Source of the DNA: Alcanivorax sp.
GTDB lineage: Bacteria; Pseudomonadota; Gammaproteobacteria; Pseudomonadales; Alcanivoracaceae
NCBI GenBank assembly: GCA_022565695.1
Contig: JAIUME010000011.1
Location: 1 to 64,000, forward strand
Length of the DNA stretch: 64,000 bases
Reading direction: 5' to 3'
Positions 1 through 7,246 of this stretch are shown one piece after another. The notes under the pieces are model-generated. The model was not told the DNA's origin. It made no database searches and worked only from the letters and a program-made list of their open reading frames with translations. Positions within the stretch are counted from its first letter, which is position 1, and each line of letters begins with the position of its first letter. The position numbers were made by a program, and so were the translations under genes.

Positions 1-2
1 AT

Positions 3-494
3 AAAACCAAACCGTTACCAACCTATGACATCAAACTGCTGATGCCGCCCACCACACTGCAACGCATGGGCGTGGTCAGTTACAAAGTACAAGGCCAAGC
101 GCTCTATAGCGCCGCAAATATCACCAGGGGGATGGACAATACCACTGTAAAATGCACCAACGGTGATCCGGTCTGGCGTTATATTGTATTTTTTATGTGC
201 TATGGGCCGGAACATCACCCTGTTATGCAGGAACATATAAATCTGAATGAAAGAATTCGTAATGAAGTTCATGGCGGTGATCAGCAAGCCATGCTTGAAG
301 ATGACATGAAATTTCTTCCTTTCTGGGGCCGCTGGATGAGCCGCTTCCGCATGCCAGAGCTCCCCGACACACCCACCCACATTCTCGGCGACAACGGCAA
401 GTGGCGAAAGCTGAAGGAAGATGAACGCGCCGCCCATCGAACCGGGCCGCGCTGGGAACATATTAAGCCCGAGCATGAGGCCATTCTCCGTTAA
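3..494 (+). CDS. Hypothetical protein, 5'-truncated by the window edge
   Basis: The reading frame is open from the first bases of the window to a TAA at 492-494, so the N-terminus lies outside; the ATG at 42 is only an internal methionine candidate. About 163 residues are visible. The C-terminal half is charged and rich in His, Trp and Arg, with a stretch reading FLPFWGRWMSRFRMPELPD, and no signal peptide or long membrane segment is visible. I do not recognise the family. Base composition here appears lower in GC than in the genes to the right. That it is coding rests on the long open frame and acceptable codon use; no function is proposed. Confidence 0.5.
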   Translation, partial: KTKPLPTYDIKLLMPPTTLQRMGVVSYKVQGQALYSAANITRGMDNTTVKCTNGDPVWRYIVFFMCYGPEHHPVMQEHINLNERIRNEVHGGDQQAMLEDDMKFLPFWGRWMSRFRMPELPDTPTHILGDNGKWRKLKEDERAAHRTGPRWEHIKPEHEAILR

Positions 495-1057
495 TCGTGC
501 ATGGTAATGCCAAAGCGCGACGCCCCACCACGGCATCGTGCCTGAGGCCCCCTATCTGCTCCTGCCCCACCCCTCTTCCGTTGCCTCCGCTGTCGACCCC
601 ATATGCTCTTGGGCACTGGGCAGCGCGGAAGGCGACCGGGATATTGTCCAGGGCCTGAACATCAACGTTTTTCCCGCGAGTGCGTGCTGGCAGAGCAGAA
701 AAACGGGGCCAACTGGCTCCTTTTCTTGGTGCCCGACGTTTCTCGGCACAGACCATCCCCGCGCTGAAACAGATTATGGAAATGCGCCATAAGAGCGCAG
801 AAGAATGCGCCCTTTTTAGGGCAGAGTGTTCACTGAAAGTGCATAACCCTTTCTATATCAGGTGGTTATAACCCCTCCCCGAGCATCATCCAGATAGTAC
901 GAAAGTACTTCCAAGACCATGAAAAATAAACGCTTTGTTAATTTATGTAACTGAGTGTTGTTCAGATGGCATAGCGATTGCTGCTTGTTACTCCGCCCGG
1001 GACGGCATCACCACCTCTTTCTGGATTATTTCAATATTCTGAAAAGGCTTGTCACTC
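495..1057. other. Gene-poor 563-bp intergenic region
   Basis: Several short frames of 60-97 codons overlap one another on both strands here, but none has a convincing ribosome binding site or a recognisable domain. A perfect small hairpin (AGTAC, GAAA loop, GTACT) lies at 896-909. The stretch just before the next gene is AT-rich and may hold its promoter, but no clear -35/-10 pair could be assigned. Confidence 0.5.
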
Positions 1058-2506
1058 ATGAGAACTTTTCTCACAGGGGGTGCTGCGTTGTCGATTGCCT
1101 GCAGCACACTCATCAGTCTGGGTACGGCGGTTCTGCCGCAGCCATCTGCTGCTTCCAGCCATCGGGAGGCGCCCTTCATCGCGGGTCAGCCGCGCGTCGA
1201 CGGCAGTGATTTCTACCTCTTCCGGAGCTACCAGTCCGGTCGCACCGACACGGTCACCCTGATCGCCAACTATCAACCTTTCCAGGTGCCGTTCAGTGGC
1301 GCCATCTACTACCCCATGGACGAGGACGCACTCTACGAAATCCATGTGGACAATACCGGGGACGGGCGCGAGAACCTGACGTTCCAGTTCCGCTTTGGCA
1401 CCACCGAGCGTCTGGACGAAAATGACGTGCTGCAGACCTACGGCATCACCATGGTCAGCGGTGATCGCCGCACCGGCAACCGTGCCGTGGTACGCACCAC
1501 CGGCGGCAACGACACGCTGGAGAAACCCGCTGATTTCATCGGCACCAGCACCTTCTCCACCACCAGCTACACCAACTACAGCAACGCCCGGATCTTCACT
1601 GTCGGGCTCCCTTTGTGCGGCAGCCAGGGCCGGGTGTTTGTCGGCCAACGCGCTGAAAGCACGGCGGCGAGCCTGGGCAACTATTTCGACAACGGCAACC
1701 TGGCTCCAGGCCAGCAACCCTTCGCCAGCGTCATCGGTGCCGACAGCGTGGATAACCCCATGGCCGGCTTCAACGTCACATCCATCGCCATGGAAATTCC
1801 CATCAGTTGTCTGCTCCCGGACCCCGAAAATACAGTAATGGGTGCCTGGACCACAGCAAGCCTTCCCCAGGCTCGCGTGCTGAATCCGGCATTTGCTGAT
1901 AACACAGACGCCGATCTGTCTGTCAGCGGTGGCGGCTGGATTCAGGTTTCCCGTGTTGGCAGCCCTTACCTGAACGCGCTGTTTGTGGATGCCGGCGAGC
2001 GTGACGCGTTCAACGCGTCACATCCTGCGGATGACGCACGGTTCCTGAATGCCGCGCTGTATCCGAACCCGGCAAGAGTCATCACCCAGCGTTACAACCT
2101 GGTGGATGCCGCGACGCCACGGCAGGATCTGGCCGAGCTGTTCTTCCAGGGCATCCCCGGGTTCAACAGTATCAGCACGCTGCCCGCCGACATGCTGCGC
2201 CTGGACACCAGCGTCCCGTCGGTCACCCTGGCTAATCAGGATCCACTGGGCCTGCTCGGCTGCGACCTCGCGGGCTATCCCAACGGCCGCCGCCCCATGG
2301 ATGACGTGCTGGATATTGTGCTCACTGCCAGCCTCGGGGCCCTGTCCAGCGACAACCCGCTGGCGCTTCAGCACTGCGATCTGGCGGGAGAAGACCCCGA
2401 ACTGGTCGCCGGCGACTACATCACCGATGGCGCACGCCGCACTACCAGCGGCATGCTCACCAGCTTCCCCTACCTGCCGCTGCCCACCGCCGGCTCCGCG
2501 CGCTGA
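1058..2506 (+). CDS. DUF4331 family exported protein
   Basis: This 482-aa protein begins with a Sec-type signal peptide: basic start MRTFL, a hydrophobic stretch, then small residues before SSHREAP. The SSHREAP motif just after the cleavage region is characteristic of DUF4331 proteins, and the following FIAGQPRVDGSDFYLFRSY matches the same family start. The ATG at 1058 is preferred over an in-frame TTG at 1049 because GAAAAGG at 1041-1047 is correctly spaced for it. Function of the family is unknown; members are secreted and often sit with other exported proteins, as here. A 90-aa lipoprotein follows 15 bp downstream, suggesting cotranscription. Confidence 0.85.
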   Translation: MRTFLTGGAALSIACSTLISLGTAVLPQPSAASSHREAPFIAGQPRVDGSDFYLFRSYQSGRTDTVTLIANYQPFQVPFSGAIYYPMDEDALYEIHVDNTGDGRENLTFQFRFGTTERLDENDVLQTYGITMVSGDRRTGNRAVVRTTGGNDTLEKPADFIGTSTFSTTSYTNYSNARIFTVGLPLCGSQGRVFVGQRAESTAASLGNYFDNGNLAPGQQPFASVIGADSVDNPMAGFNVTSIAMEIPISCLLPDPENTVMGAWTTASLPQARVLNPAFADNTDADLSVSGGGWIQVSRVGSPYLNALFVDAGERDAFNASHPADDARFLNAALYPNPARVITQRYNLVDAATPRQDLAELFFQGIPGFNSISTLPADMLRLDTSVPSVTLANQDPLGLLGCDLAGYPNGRRPMDDVLDIVLTASLGALSSDNPLALQHCDLAGEDPELVAGDYITDGARRTTSGMLTSFPYLPLPTAGSAR

Positions 2507-2521
2507 TACGGGAGAATCATC

Positions 2522-2794
2522 ATGACGCTATTGCGCTATACACCGCTCCTGCTGCTTGTGTTGTTGCTATCTGCCTGCGGTGGCAGTTCCTCCAGTTCAG
2601 GCAGCTCACCGGATACGCCTCCGCCAGAGCCGGAAACACCGCATGAGCCCTCCGATGACCTGATGGACCTGGTGCTGGCCGCCTGCGCGGACGGCGCTGG
2701 CTACAGTGCCCCGGAAGACATCACTGGCATGGGCTTTTCCGAACGCGCGGACGATCCGGCGGCGTTTGCCCCTTGCTTCGACCCGGCGCTGTAA
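2522..2794 (+). CDS. Small Ser/Pro-rich lipoprotein
   Basis: This 90-aa protein has a short hydrophobic signal ending in a lipobox (LLSAC, with Cys at about residue 19) followed by GGSSSSSGSS, typical of bacterial lipoproteins. A Pro/Glu-rich linker precedes a small C-terminal part containing two further cysteines (LAACADG and APCFDPAL). A GGGAG ribosome binding site lies just upstream of the ATG. It sits between the DUF4331 gene and a lipoprotein hydrolase. I recognise no domain; it may be an accessory lipoprotein to the DUF4331 product, but that is inference from position alone. Confidence 0.7.
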   Translation: MTLLRYTPLLLLVLLLSACGGSSSSSGSSPDTPPPEPETPHEPSDDLMDLVLAACADGAGYSAPEDITGMGFSERADDPAAFAPCFDPAL

Positions 2795-2850
2795 GCATGT
2801 CGCTTGCAGAGCCGATTCGCTCAACGCATATGTATCAAACGAGGCTTAAC

Positions 2851-4779
2851 ATGAAACCATCATCGTCTCTTTTCCTGCTATCCGTACTGGCCATGGCCAT
2901 CACCGGTTGCGGTGGCGGCGGCAGCAGTAACAGTCCCGACACGCCAGCCCCCACTGTGACAATCCCTGTGGACCAGATCGAAACCTCAACCGAGCGCTTC
3001 CTCGACGTCGCCCCCGGTGTACGCGACGGTACGCTACCGATCAGTTCGGTCATCGAGTACAAGGCTGCACCGATCCGCGTACTGACCACCGGGGGTGCCG
3101 ACGCACCCATGTCCATCAAGGGCCAGGTGCGATACCCGTTAGCCGGTGAAGCGCCCTTCCCTGTCATCCTCTATCTGCACGGCCGCCACGGCACCTGCAT
3201 TTACCTGGGCGGCACGGAAACACTGACCGGTGCAGCCGGTTGCCCGAACATGTCGTTGATCGGCCTGCCGCTTGTCGGCGTTCGCCCGGTGAAAAGCTAT
3301 GCCGGTTACGACTACATGGCCACCAACCTCGCCGCAGCGGGTTATGTGGTGATCTCCATTGACGGCAACGACGTCAACGATATCGATAACCCGAGCCTGC
3401 CCGAACGCGGCGGTATCGCACGCGGTTATATCATCCTGCATCACCTTGATATTTTCCGGCAGATCAATGAAACCGGTGAATACGCCACCCTCAGTCCGAT
3501 GCAGGGCACCGCACCGGAACCGGCGTTCTTTATGGACTTGATGGGCAAGATGGATTTTTCCCGCGTCGGCATCATGGGGCATTCCCGCGGCGGTGAAGGC
3601 GTCATGCGCGCCAACCTGCTCAACGAACTGGCTGAGGAACGCACCACGCTGGAATACCGTTCGGAAGGGGCTACCACGCTTGTCGAACCCTTTACCAACA
3701 AGCACACCCTCGGCGCGGTGCTGCCTCTGGCACCCACGGATTTCGAGTACCAGACGGTGCCGGAATCGAACTTCATGACCCTGCTGCCCTATTGTGACGG
3801 TGACGTCAGTAACTTGCAGGGCGCACGCATGTATGACACCAGCCGCTACACCAATCCACCCGACCCCGACGACCCGAATTCCATCGGCGAGCCGGAAACC
3901 AAGTACCAGTTGCTGCTGGATGGCGCCAACCACAACTTCTTCAACACCTACTGGCCCAGCGATGACTACCGTGCAGCGGGCGTGCACTGCCAGCTCAGCA
4001 GCGCCAGCACCAGCGGACGTCTTACACCGCAGCAGCAGCGTGATTATGGTGAGTTCCTGATGTCCTCCTATCTGCGCATGGCGGCAGGCGGTGAAACCGG
4101 CTACACCAATTTCTGGAAAGGTCGTGCCACGGTCCCGCAGGAATACTGCCCGCTGAACAGCAGCGCGGAGCAATGCACCGCGAAAACCATCGTCTCGTAT
4201 CATGCCCCCTGGCAGCATCGGCTCCTGGTTGAAGATACTCTCAGCCCAACCAGCCTCAGTCGCAATGCCCTGGGCTTGCCGGTCAGCATCAGCAATCTGG
4301 ATCGCTTCGAGTTCTGCAGCATCCTGAACGGCGCAGCGACGGGCTGTCCTTCTGCACGCACCTACGGCAACGCGACACAGTTGTTTGCCAAGTGGTCCGG
4401 TACCGACGCGGTATACCGCAGCGAACTGGGCGAGTTGGATGTGTCGGGCTATGAAGTGGTCAGCCTGCGTGCCGGGGTGGCCTTCGACACCACCGGGGTG
4501 CTTTCCAGCGGCGATCAGGATTTCCACATTCGTCTGACCGACGTGGACGGCGCAAGCGCCGAGATACTGGCCAGCCGCTACAGCGACGCCCTGTTCTATC
4601 CGCTGGCGCTCGCCTCAGAAGGCAAGACTACGCTGAACATGGTGGCCATTCCTCTTGCCGCCTATAGCGGTATCGACAAGACACGCCTGGCCGCGCTTGA
4701 ACTGGTATTCGACCAGACCAGTAACGGTGCCATCCAGTTTACCGACATCCAGTTCCAGCGTTCACCGCTGGCCCCATAA
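2851..4779 (+). CDS. Lipoprotein alpha/beta hydrolase
   Basis: The 642-aa product starts at ATG 2851 (GAGG upstream). It has a lipoprotein signal with lipobox ITGC followed by GGGGSSN, so it is probably anchored by lipid at the cell envelope. The catalytic core shows an oxyanion-region HGRHGTC, then a nucleophile elbow GHSRGGEG with Ser at residue 245, and a later DGANHNFF segment that could supply the catalytic histidine. The layout resembles platelet-activating-factor-acetylhydrolase or dienelactone-hydrolase-like esterases fused to a C-terminal beta-rich extension of about 200 residues. Substrate is unknown. It lies in a run of exported proteins, which fits extracytoplasmic lipid or ester hydrolysis. 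Confidence 0.75.
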   Translation: MKPSSSLFLLSVLAMAITGCGGGGSSNSPDTPAPTVTIPVDQIETSTERFLDVAPGVRDGTLPISSVIEYKAAPIRVLTTGGADAPMSIKGQVRYPLAGEAPFPVILYLHGRHGTCIYLGGTETLTGAAGCPNMSLIGLPLVGVRPVKSYAGYDYMATNLAAAGYVVISIDGNDVNDIDNPSLPERGGIARGYIILHHLDIFRQINETGEYATLSPMQGTAPEPAFFMDLMGKMDFSRVGIMGHSRGGEGVMRANLLNELAEERTTLEYRSEGATTLVEPFTNKHTLGAVLPLAPTDFEYQTVPESNFMTLLPYCDGDVSNLQGARMYDTSRYTNPPDPDDPNSIGEPETKYQLLLDGANHNFFNTYWPSDDYRAAGVHCQLSSASTSGRLTPQQQRDYGEFLMSSYLRMAAGGETGYTNFWKGRATVPQEYCPLNSSAEQCTAKTIVSYHAPWQHRLLVEDTLSPTSLSRNALGLPVSISNLDRFEFCSILNGAATGCPSARTYGNATQLFAKWSGTDAVYRSELGELDVSGYEVVSLRAGVAFDTTGVLSSGDQDFHIRLTDVDGASAEILASRYSDALFYPLALASEGKTTLNMVAIPLAAYSGIDKTRLAALELVFDQTSNGAIQFTDIQFQRSPLAP

Positions 4780-4804
4780 AACCGGCATTCCGGTGGAGAG
4801 ACTT

Positions 4805-5197
4805 ATGAAACGCTATTCCAGACACTGCATCCGCCCACTCTGCCTGAGCCTGCTCCTGCTGGTGACGGCATCCGCTGGCGCCGGTCCCCTGATACTCGCA
4901 CCTGGAGACTTGCTCAGCCGTGAACAGGCCGCCGACATGCGCGCCGCTGCGTTCCGGGAGCTGGACAAGGGCAACAAGGGCTATATCGTCCCGGGTGACC
5001 TGGCGACAGGTGACACCCAGGCGGCCGAGTCACAGAAAGCCTGGTTCCTGCGCATGGATATCAATGGCGATGGTCGTGTCACGCTGAAAGAAATGGAAGC
5101 TGTCATGGCGCCAATGTTCGACGCGCTGGATCATGACGAGGATGGCTACATCGAAATCGACGAGTGGATCGGCAAAGGCCCTTACGACAATGACTGA
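4805..5197 (+). CDS. Exported EF-hand calcium-binding protein
   Basis: This 130-aa protein has an N-terminal signal peptide (basic start, then LCLSLLLLVTASAGAG) and two clear EF-hand loops: DINGDGRVTLKE and DHDEDGYIEIDE, both with the D-x-N/D-x-D-G pattern that coordinates calcium. A weaker EF-hand-like segment (ELDKGNKGYIVPGDL) precedes them. ATG 4805 has a good site (GGAGAG) and begins 25 bp after the hydrolase, so it probably belongs to the same transcription unit. Likely role is periplasmic or surface calcium binding. The stop codon is part of an 8-bp tandem repeat. Confidence 0.8.
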   Translation: MKRYSRHCIRPLCLSLLLLVTASAGAGPLILAPGDLLSREQAADMRAAAFRELDKGNKGYIVPGDLATGDTQAAESQKAWFLRMDINGDGRVTLKEMEAVMAPMFDALDHDEDGYIEIDEWIGKGPYDND

Positions 5198-5226
5198 ACG
5201 ATTGAACGATTGAACGATTGAACGAT
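5195..5226. repeat. 8-bp tandem repeat (TGAACGAT x4) starting at a stop codon
   Basis: Four perfect head-to-tail copies of TGAACGAT run from 5195 to 5226, followed by TGA. The first three bases are the stop codon of the EF-hand gene, and each unit carries a TGA. Confidence 0.9.
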
Positions 5227-5290
5227 TGAGAGCACCGCTTCGCCCCGCCGTGGCGCCCGATGCCCACGGCGTTCTTGGGGTAACCTTTAC

Positions 5291-5316
5291 GGGTGTGCTA
5301 CGGCGCACCCTTTTTT
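5291..5316 (+). terminator. Rho-independent terminator
   Basis: A stem GGGTGTGC, loop TACG, GCGCACCC (one G-T pair) is followed directly by six T. It lies 94 bp after the EF-hand gene and probably ends the 1058-5197 transcription unit. Confidence 0.8.
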
Positions 5317-5396
5317 ACGCACGTTTTTCGCGCAAGTTTTGCCGGTCCACGTTATATTCGTCACCCTCACACCAATAATCAGCGGGGGAATCCAGC

Positions 5397-5945
5397 ATGA
5401 ACAATCCGTACCAGACACCTGCCGCAGCGCCCCTTGCTGCGGATGACACACCCTATTCGCCAGAGTTCTTCAGCCTGTCCGGCCGCCTCGGCCGCCTGCG
5501 CTATCTCGGCTACTGCTTCGGTATCGCCCTCATCGGTTACATCGGCATTGCCATCAGCGTATTCCTGATGATGGTGGTGTTCGGAGAGGACGCGGGGATG
5601 GTCCTCGCAATCATCGTCGGCATTGCCGTCTACGTCGCCATTCTGGTGTTCACCATCGGTTATATGGTGCGGCGCTTGCACGACCTGGATCACAGCGGCT
5701 GGTTCTCACTGTTGATGCTGGTCCCCATCGTCAACCTGCTACTCGCCCTGTATCTGCTGTTCGCCCCCGGCAAACCCCACGCCAATCGCTTCGGCCCACC
5801 GCCGGCAGCCAACACCACCGGGGTTGTATTACTGGTCGTGATCCCCGGCTTGTTGATGGTCATCACGCTGTTCGCCATCGCCATCCCGCAATACGCCCTC
5901 TATGTCGAACGGTCACAAAGCATGGAAATGCAGTTTAACCGCTAA
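5397..5945 (+). CDS. DUF805 family membrane protein
   Basis: The 182-aa protein has a short polar Pro/Ala-rich N-terminus (MNNPYQTPAAAP), then the DUF805 signature: SLSGRLGRLRYL, three to four hydrophobic segments, and RRLHDLDHSGWFSLL. The FxGR..R..Y and R-LHD-x-x-x-SGW motifs are the conserved parts of DUF805. An additional hydrophobic segment near residues 140-165 precedes a short polar tail. It is an inner-membrane protein of unknown role. A GGGGGAA ribosome binding site is well spaced to the ATG. It stands alone between a terminator and a convergent minus-strand gene. Confidence 0.85.
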   Translation: MNNPYQTPAAAPLAADDTPYSPEFFSLSGRLGRLRYLGYCFGIALIGYIGIAISVFLMMVVFGEDAGMVLAIIVGIAVYVAILVFTIGYMVRRLHDLDHSGWFSLLMLVPIVNLLLALYLLFAPGKPHANRFGPPPAANTTGVVLLVVIPGLLMVITLFAIAIPQYALYVERSQSMEMQFNR

Positions 5946-6009
5946 AGCATCGGCTCTGATTGCCGCGCAGCACCCCTCCGCTGGCACGGGCTCCCGGGAA
6001 AATCGGGGC

Positions 6010-6492
6010 TCAGGTCAACGAGTGGGGTGCAACGATAATGCCGTTGTTGTCGGCATACACAAACTGGCCTGGCTCGAAGGTGACGCCGCCGAAGCTGATC
6101 GGGATATTCAGTTGGCCTTCGCCTCGGCGTACGCTCTTGATGGGCACACAGCCCACGGTCATGATGCCGATATCCAGGGTCGCCAGGGCATCCACATCGC
6201 GGCAAGCGCCGTAGATGATGACGCCTTCCCAGCCGTTATCCACCGCATTCTCGGCGATCATGTCACCGATCAATGCGTTGCGCAGTGATCCGCCGCCATC
6301 CACCACCAGCACCTTGCCCTTCCCGGGTGTGGCGAGATGTTCCTTGATACGGCTGTTGTCTTCGAAGCACTTTACCGTCTGGATTTCGCCGCTGAATTGT
6401 GTGCGGCCACCGAAGCTGCGCCATGACAGGCCGGTGACGACTGAGACGTGTTCTGCATGGTCATCGCAAAGGTCGCAGGTTACAAAGCTCAC
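6010..6492 (-). CDS. rraA: RraA family protein (ribonuclease E inhibitor / HMG aldolase fold)
   Basis: The 160-aa protein matches RraA over its whole length: CDLCDDH near the start, GKGKVLVVDGGGSLRNALIGD, WEGVIIYGACRDVD and a closing NIPISFGGVTFEPG with YADNNGII. In E. coli RraA binds and inhibits RNase E; related proteins are class II 4-hydroxy-4-methyl-2-oxoglutarate aldolases, sharing the G-D-x(n)-R-D active-site pattern, so an enzyme role cannot be excluded. The start is a GTG at 6490-6492 with AGGAG correctly spaced. It is last of three minus-strand genes with the hybrid kinase and an NAD(P)-binding protein. Confidence 0.85.
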   Translation of the reverse strand: MSFVTCDLCDDHAEHVSVVTGLSWRSFGGRTQFSGEIQTVKCFEDNSRIKEHLATPGKGKVLVVDGGGSLRNALIGDMIAENAVDNGWEGVIIYGACRDVDALATLDIGIMTVGCVPIKSVRRGEGQLNIPISFGGVTFEPGQFVYADNNGIIVAPHSLT

Positions 6493-6530
6493 TGTTGACT
6501 CCTGAGGGGCTGAAAAGCGGGCTGGAATAA

Positions 6531-7232
6531 TCAGGCCGCCGGGATGACATTGCCGGATTGCAGCGACAGCATGGCGTCATAGCGCAACCGTCGGCAACCT
6601 GGTACCGGTGATTTCGCGGCGGCTTGCATTGCCGCCGCAACCGTATCTGCCTCGATGGGCAACCAGTCAGCCCGACTGAAAGCGGCCAACGGTCGCAGGG
6701 CTCGGGCAGACCAGGCGCCGAGGGTCTCGCCAAGACGAAATTCCTGGCGATCCCCCAATAGCAGGGACGGCTGCATGATACTGAGCATGGGAAAATCCAG
6801 TGCCTGTATTGCCGCTTCCATTTCGCCTTTGACGCGGGAATAGAAAACACGCGCACGGGGGTTGGCATTGACGGCCGACACCACCAGAAAGTGCTCGGCG
6901 CCCTGTCGTCGTCCAAGCCGCGCTGCCTCGACACAATAATCGAAATCAACACGCCGGAATGCGTCCCGGGAACCGGCCTTGCGCAATGTGGTGCCCAGGC
7001 AACAGAACACCTGATCCACGGAAAACAGGTCCGCGTGTTCTGCCATGTCATCCAGCGAACCCTGCTGCTGATGCAGCCGAGGATGCGTCAATGGGGCGCC
7101 GTCCGCCCCCACCAGTGCACGGCGCGTCAGCACGGTAACCTGGGCCCAGGCGGGATCGGCCAGCAAGCGCTGCAGCAACGCCTGCCCGATCAGCCCGGTT
7201 CCGCCGAGCACTAATGCATGATAACCCGCCAC
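6531..7232 (-). CDS. NAD(P)-binding atypical SDR protein
   Basis: This 233-aa protein opens with a Rossmann glycine motif (LVLGGTGLIGQALL) and has the layout of atypical short-chain dehydrogenases related to TIP30/HTATIP2-like NAD(P)H-binding proteins: CCLGTTLRKAGS, VVSAVNANP and YSRVKGEME with a Tyr-x-x-x-Lys pair. The start is GTG at 7230-7232, behind a strong GGGGGAAG site. It lies 14 bp downstream of the hybrid kinase gene on the same strand, suggesting cotranscription. Substrate is unknown. Confidence 0.8.
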   Translation of the reverse strand: MAGYHALVLGGTGLIGQALLQRLLADPAWAQVTVLTRRALVGADGAPLTHPRLHQQQGSLDDMAEHADLFSVDQVFCCLGTTLRKAGSRDAFRRVDFDYCVEAARLGRRQGAEHFLVVSAVNANPRARVFYSRVKGEMEAAIQALDFPMLSIMQPSLLLGDRQEFRLGETLGAWSARALRPLAAFSRADWLPIEADTVAAAMQAAAKSPVPGCRRLRYDAMLSLQSGNVIPAA

Positions 7233-7246
7233 TGTGTCTTCCCCCG

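Noticed and set aside
495-1057. Short overlapping frames of 60-97 codons on both strands
   Set aside because: None has a good ribosome site, a recognisable domain or an exclusive frame.
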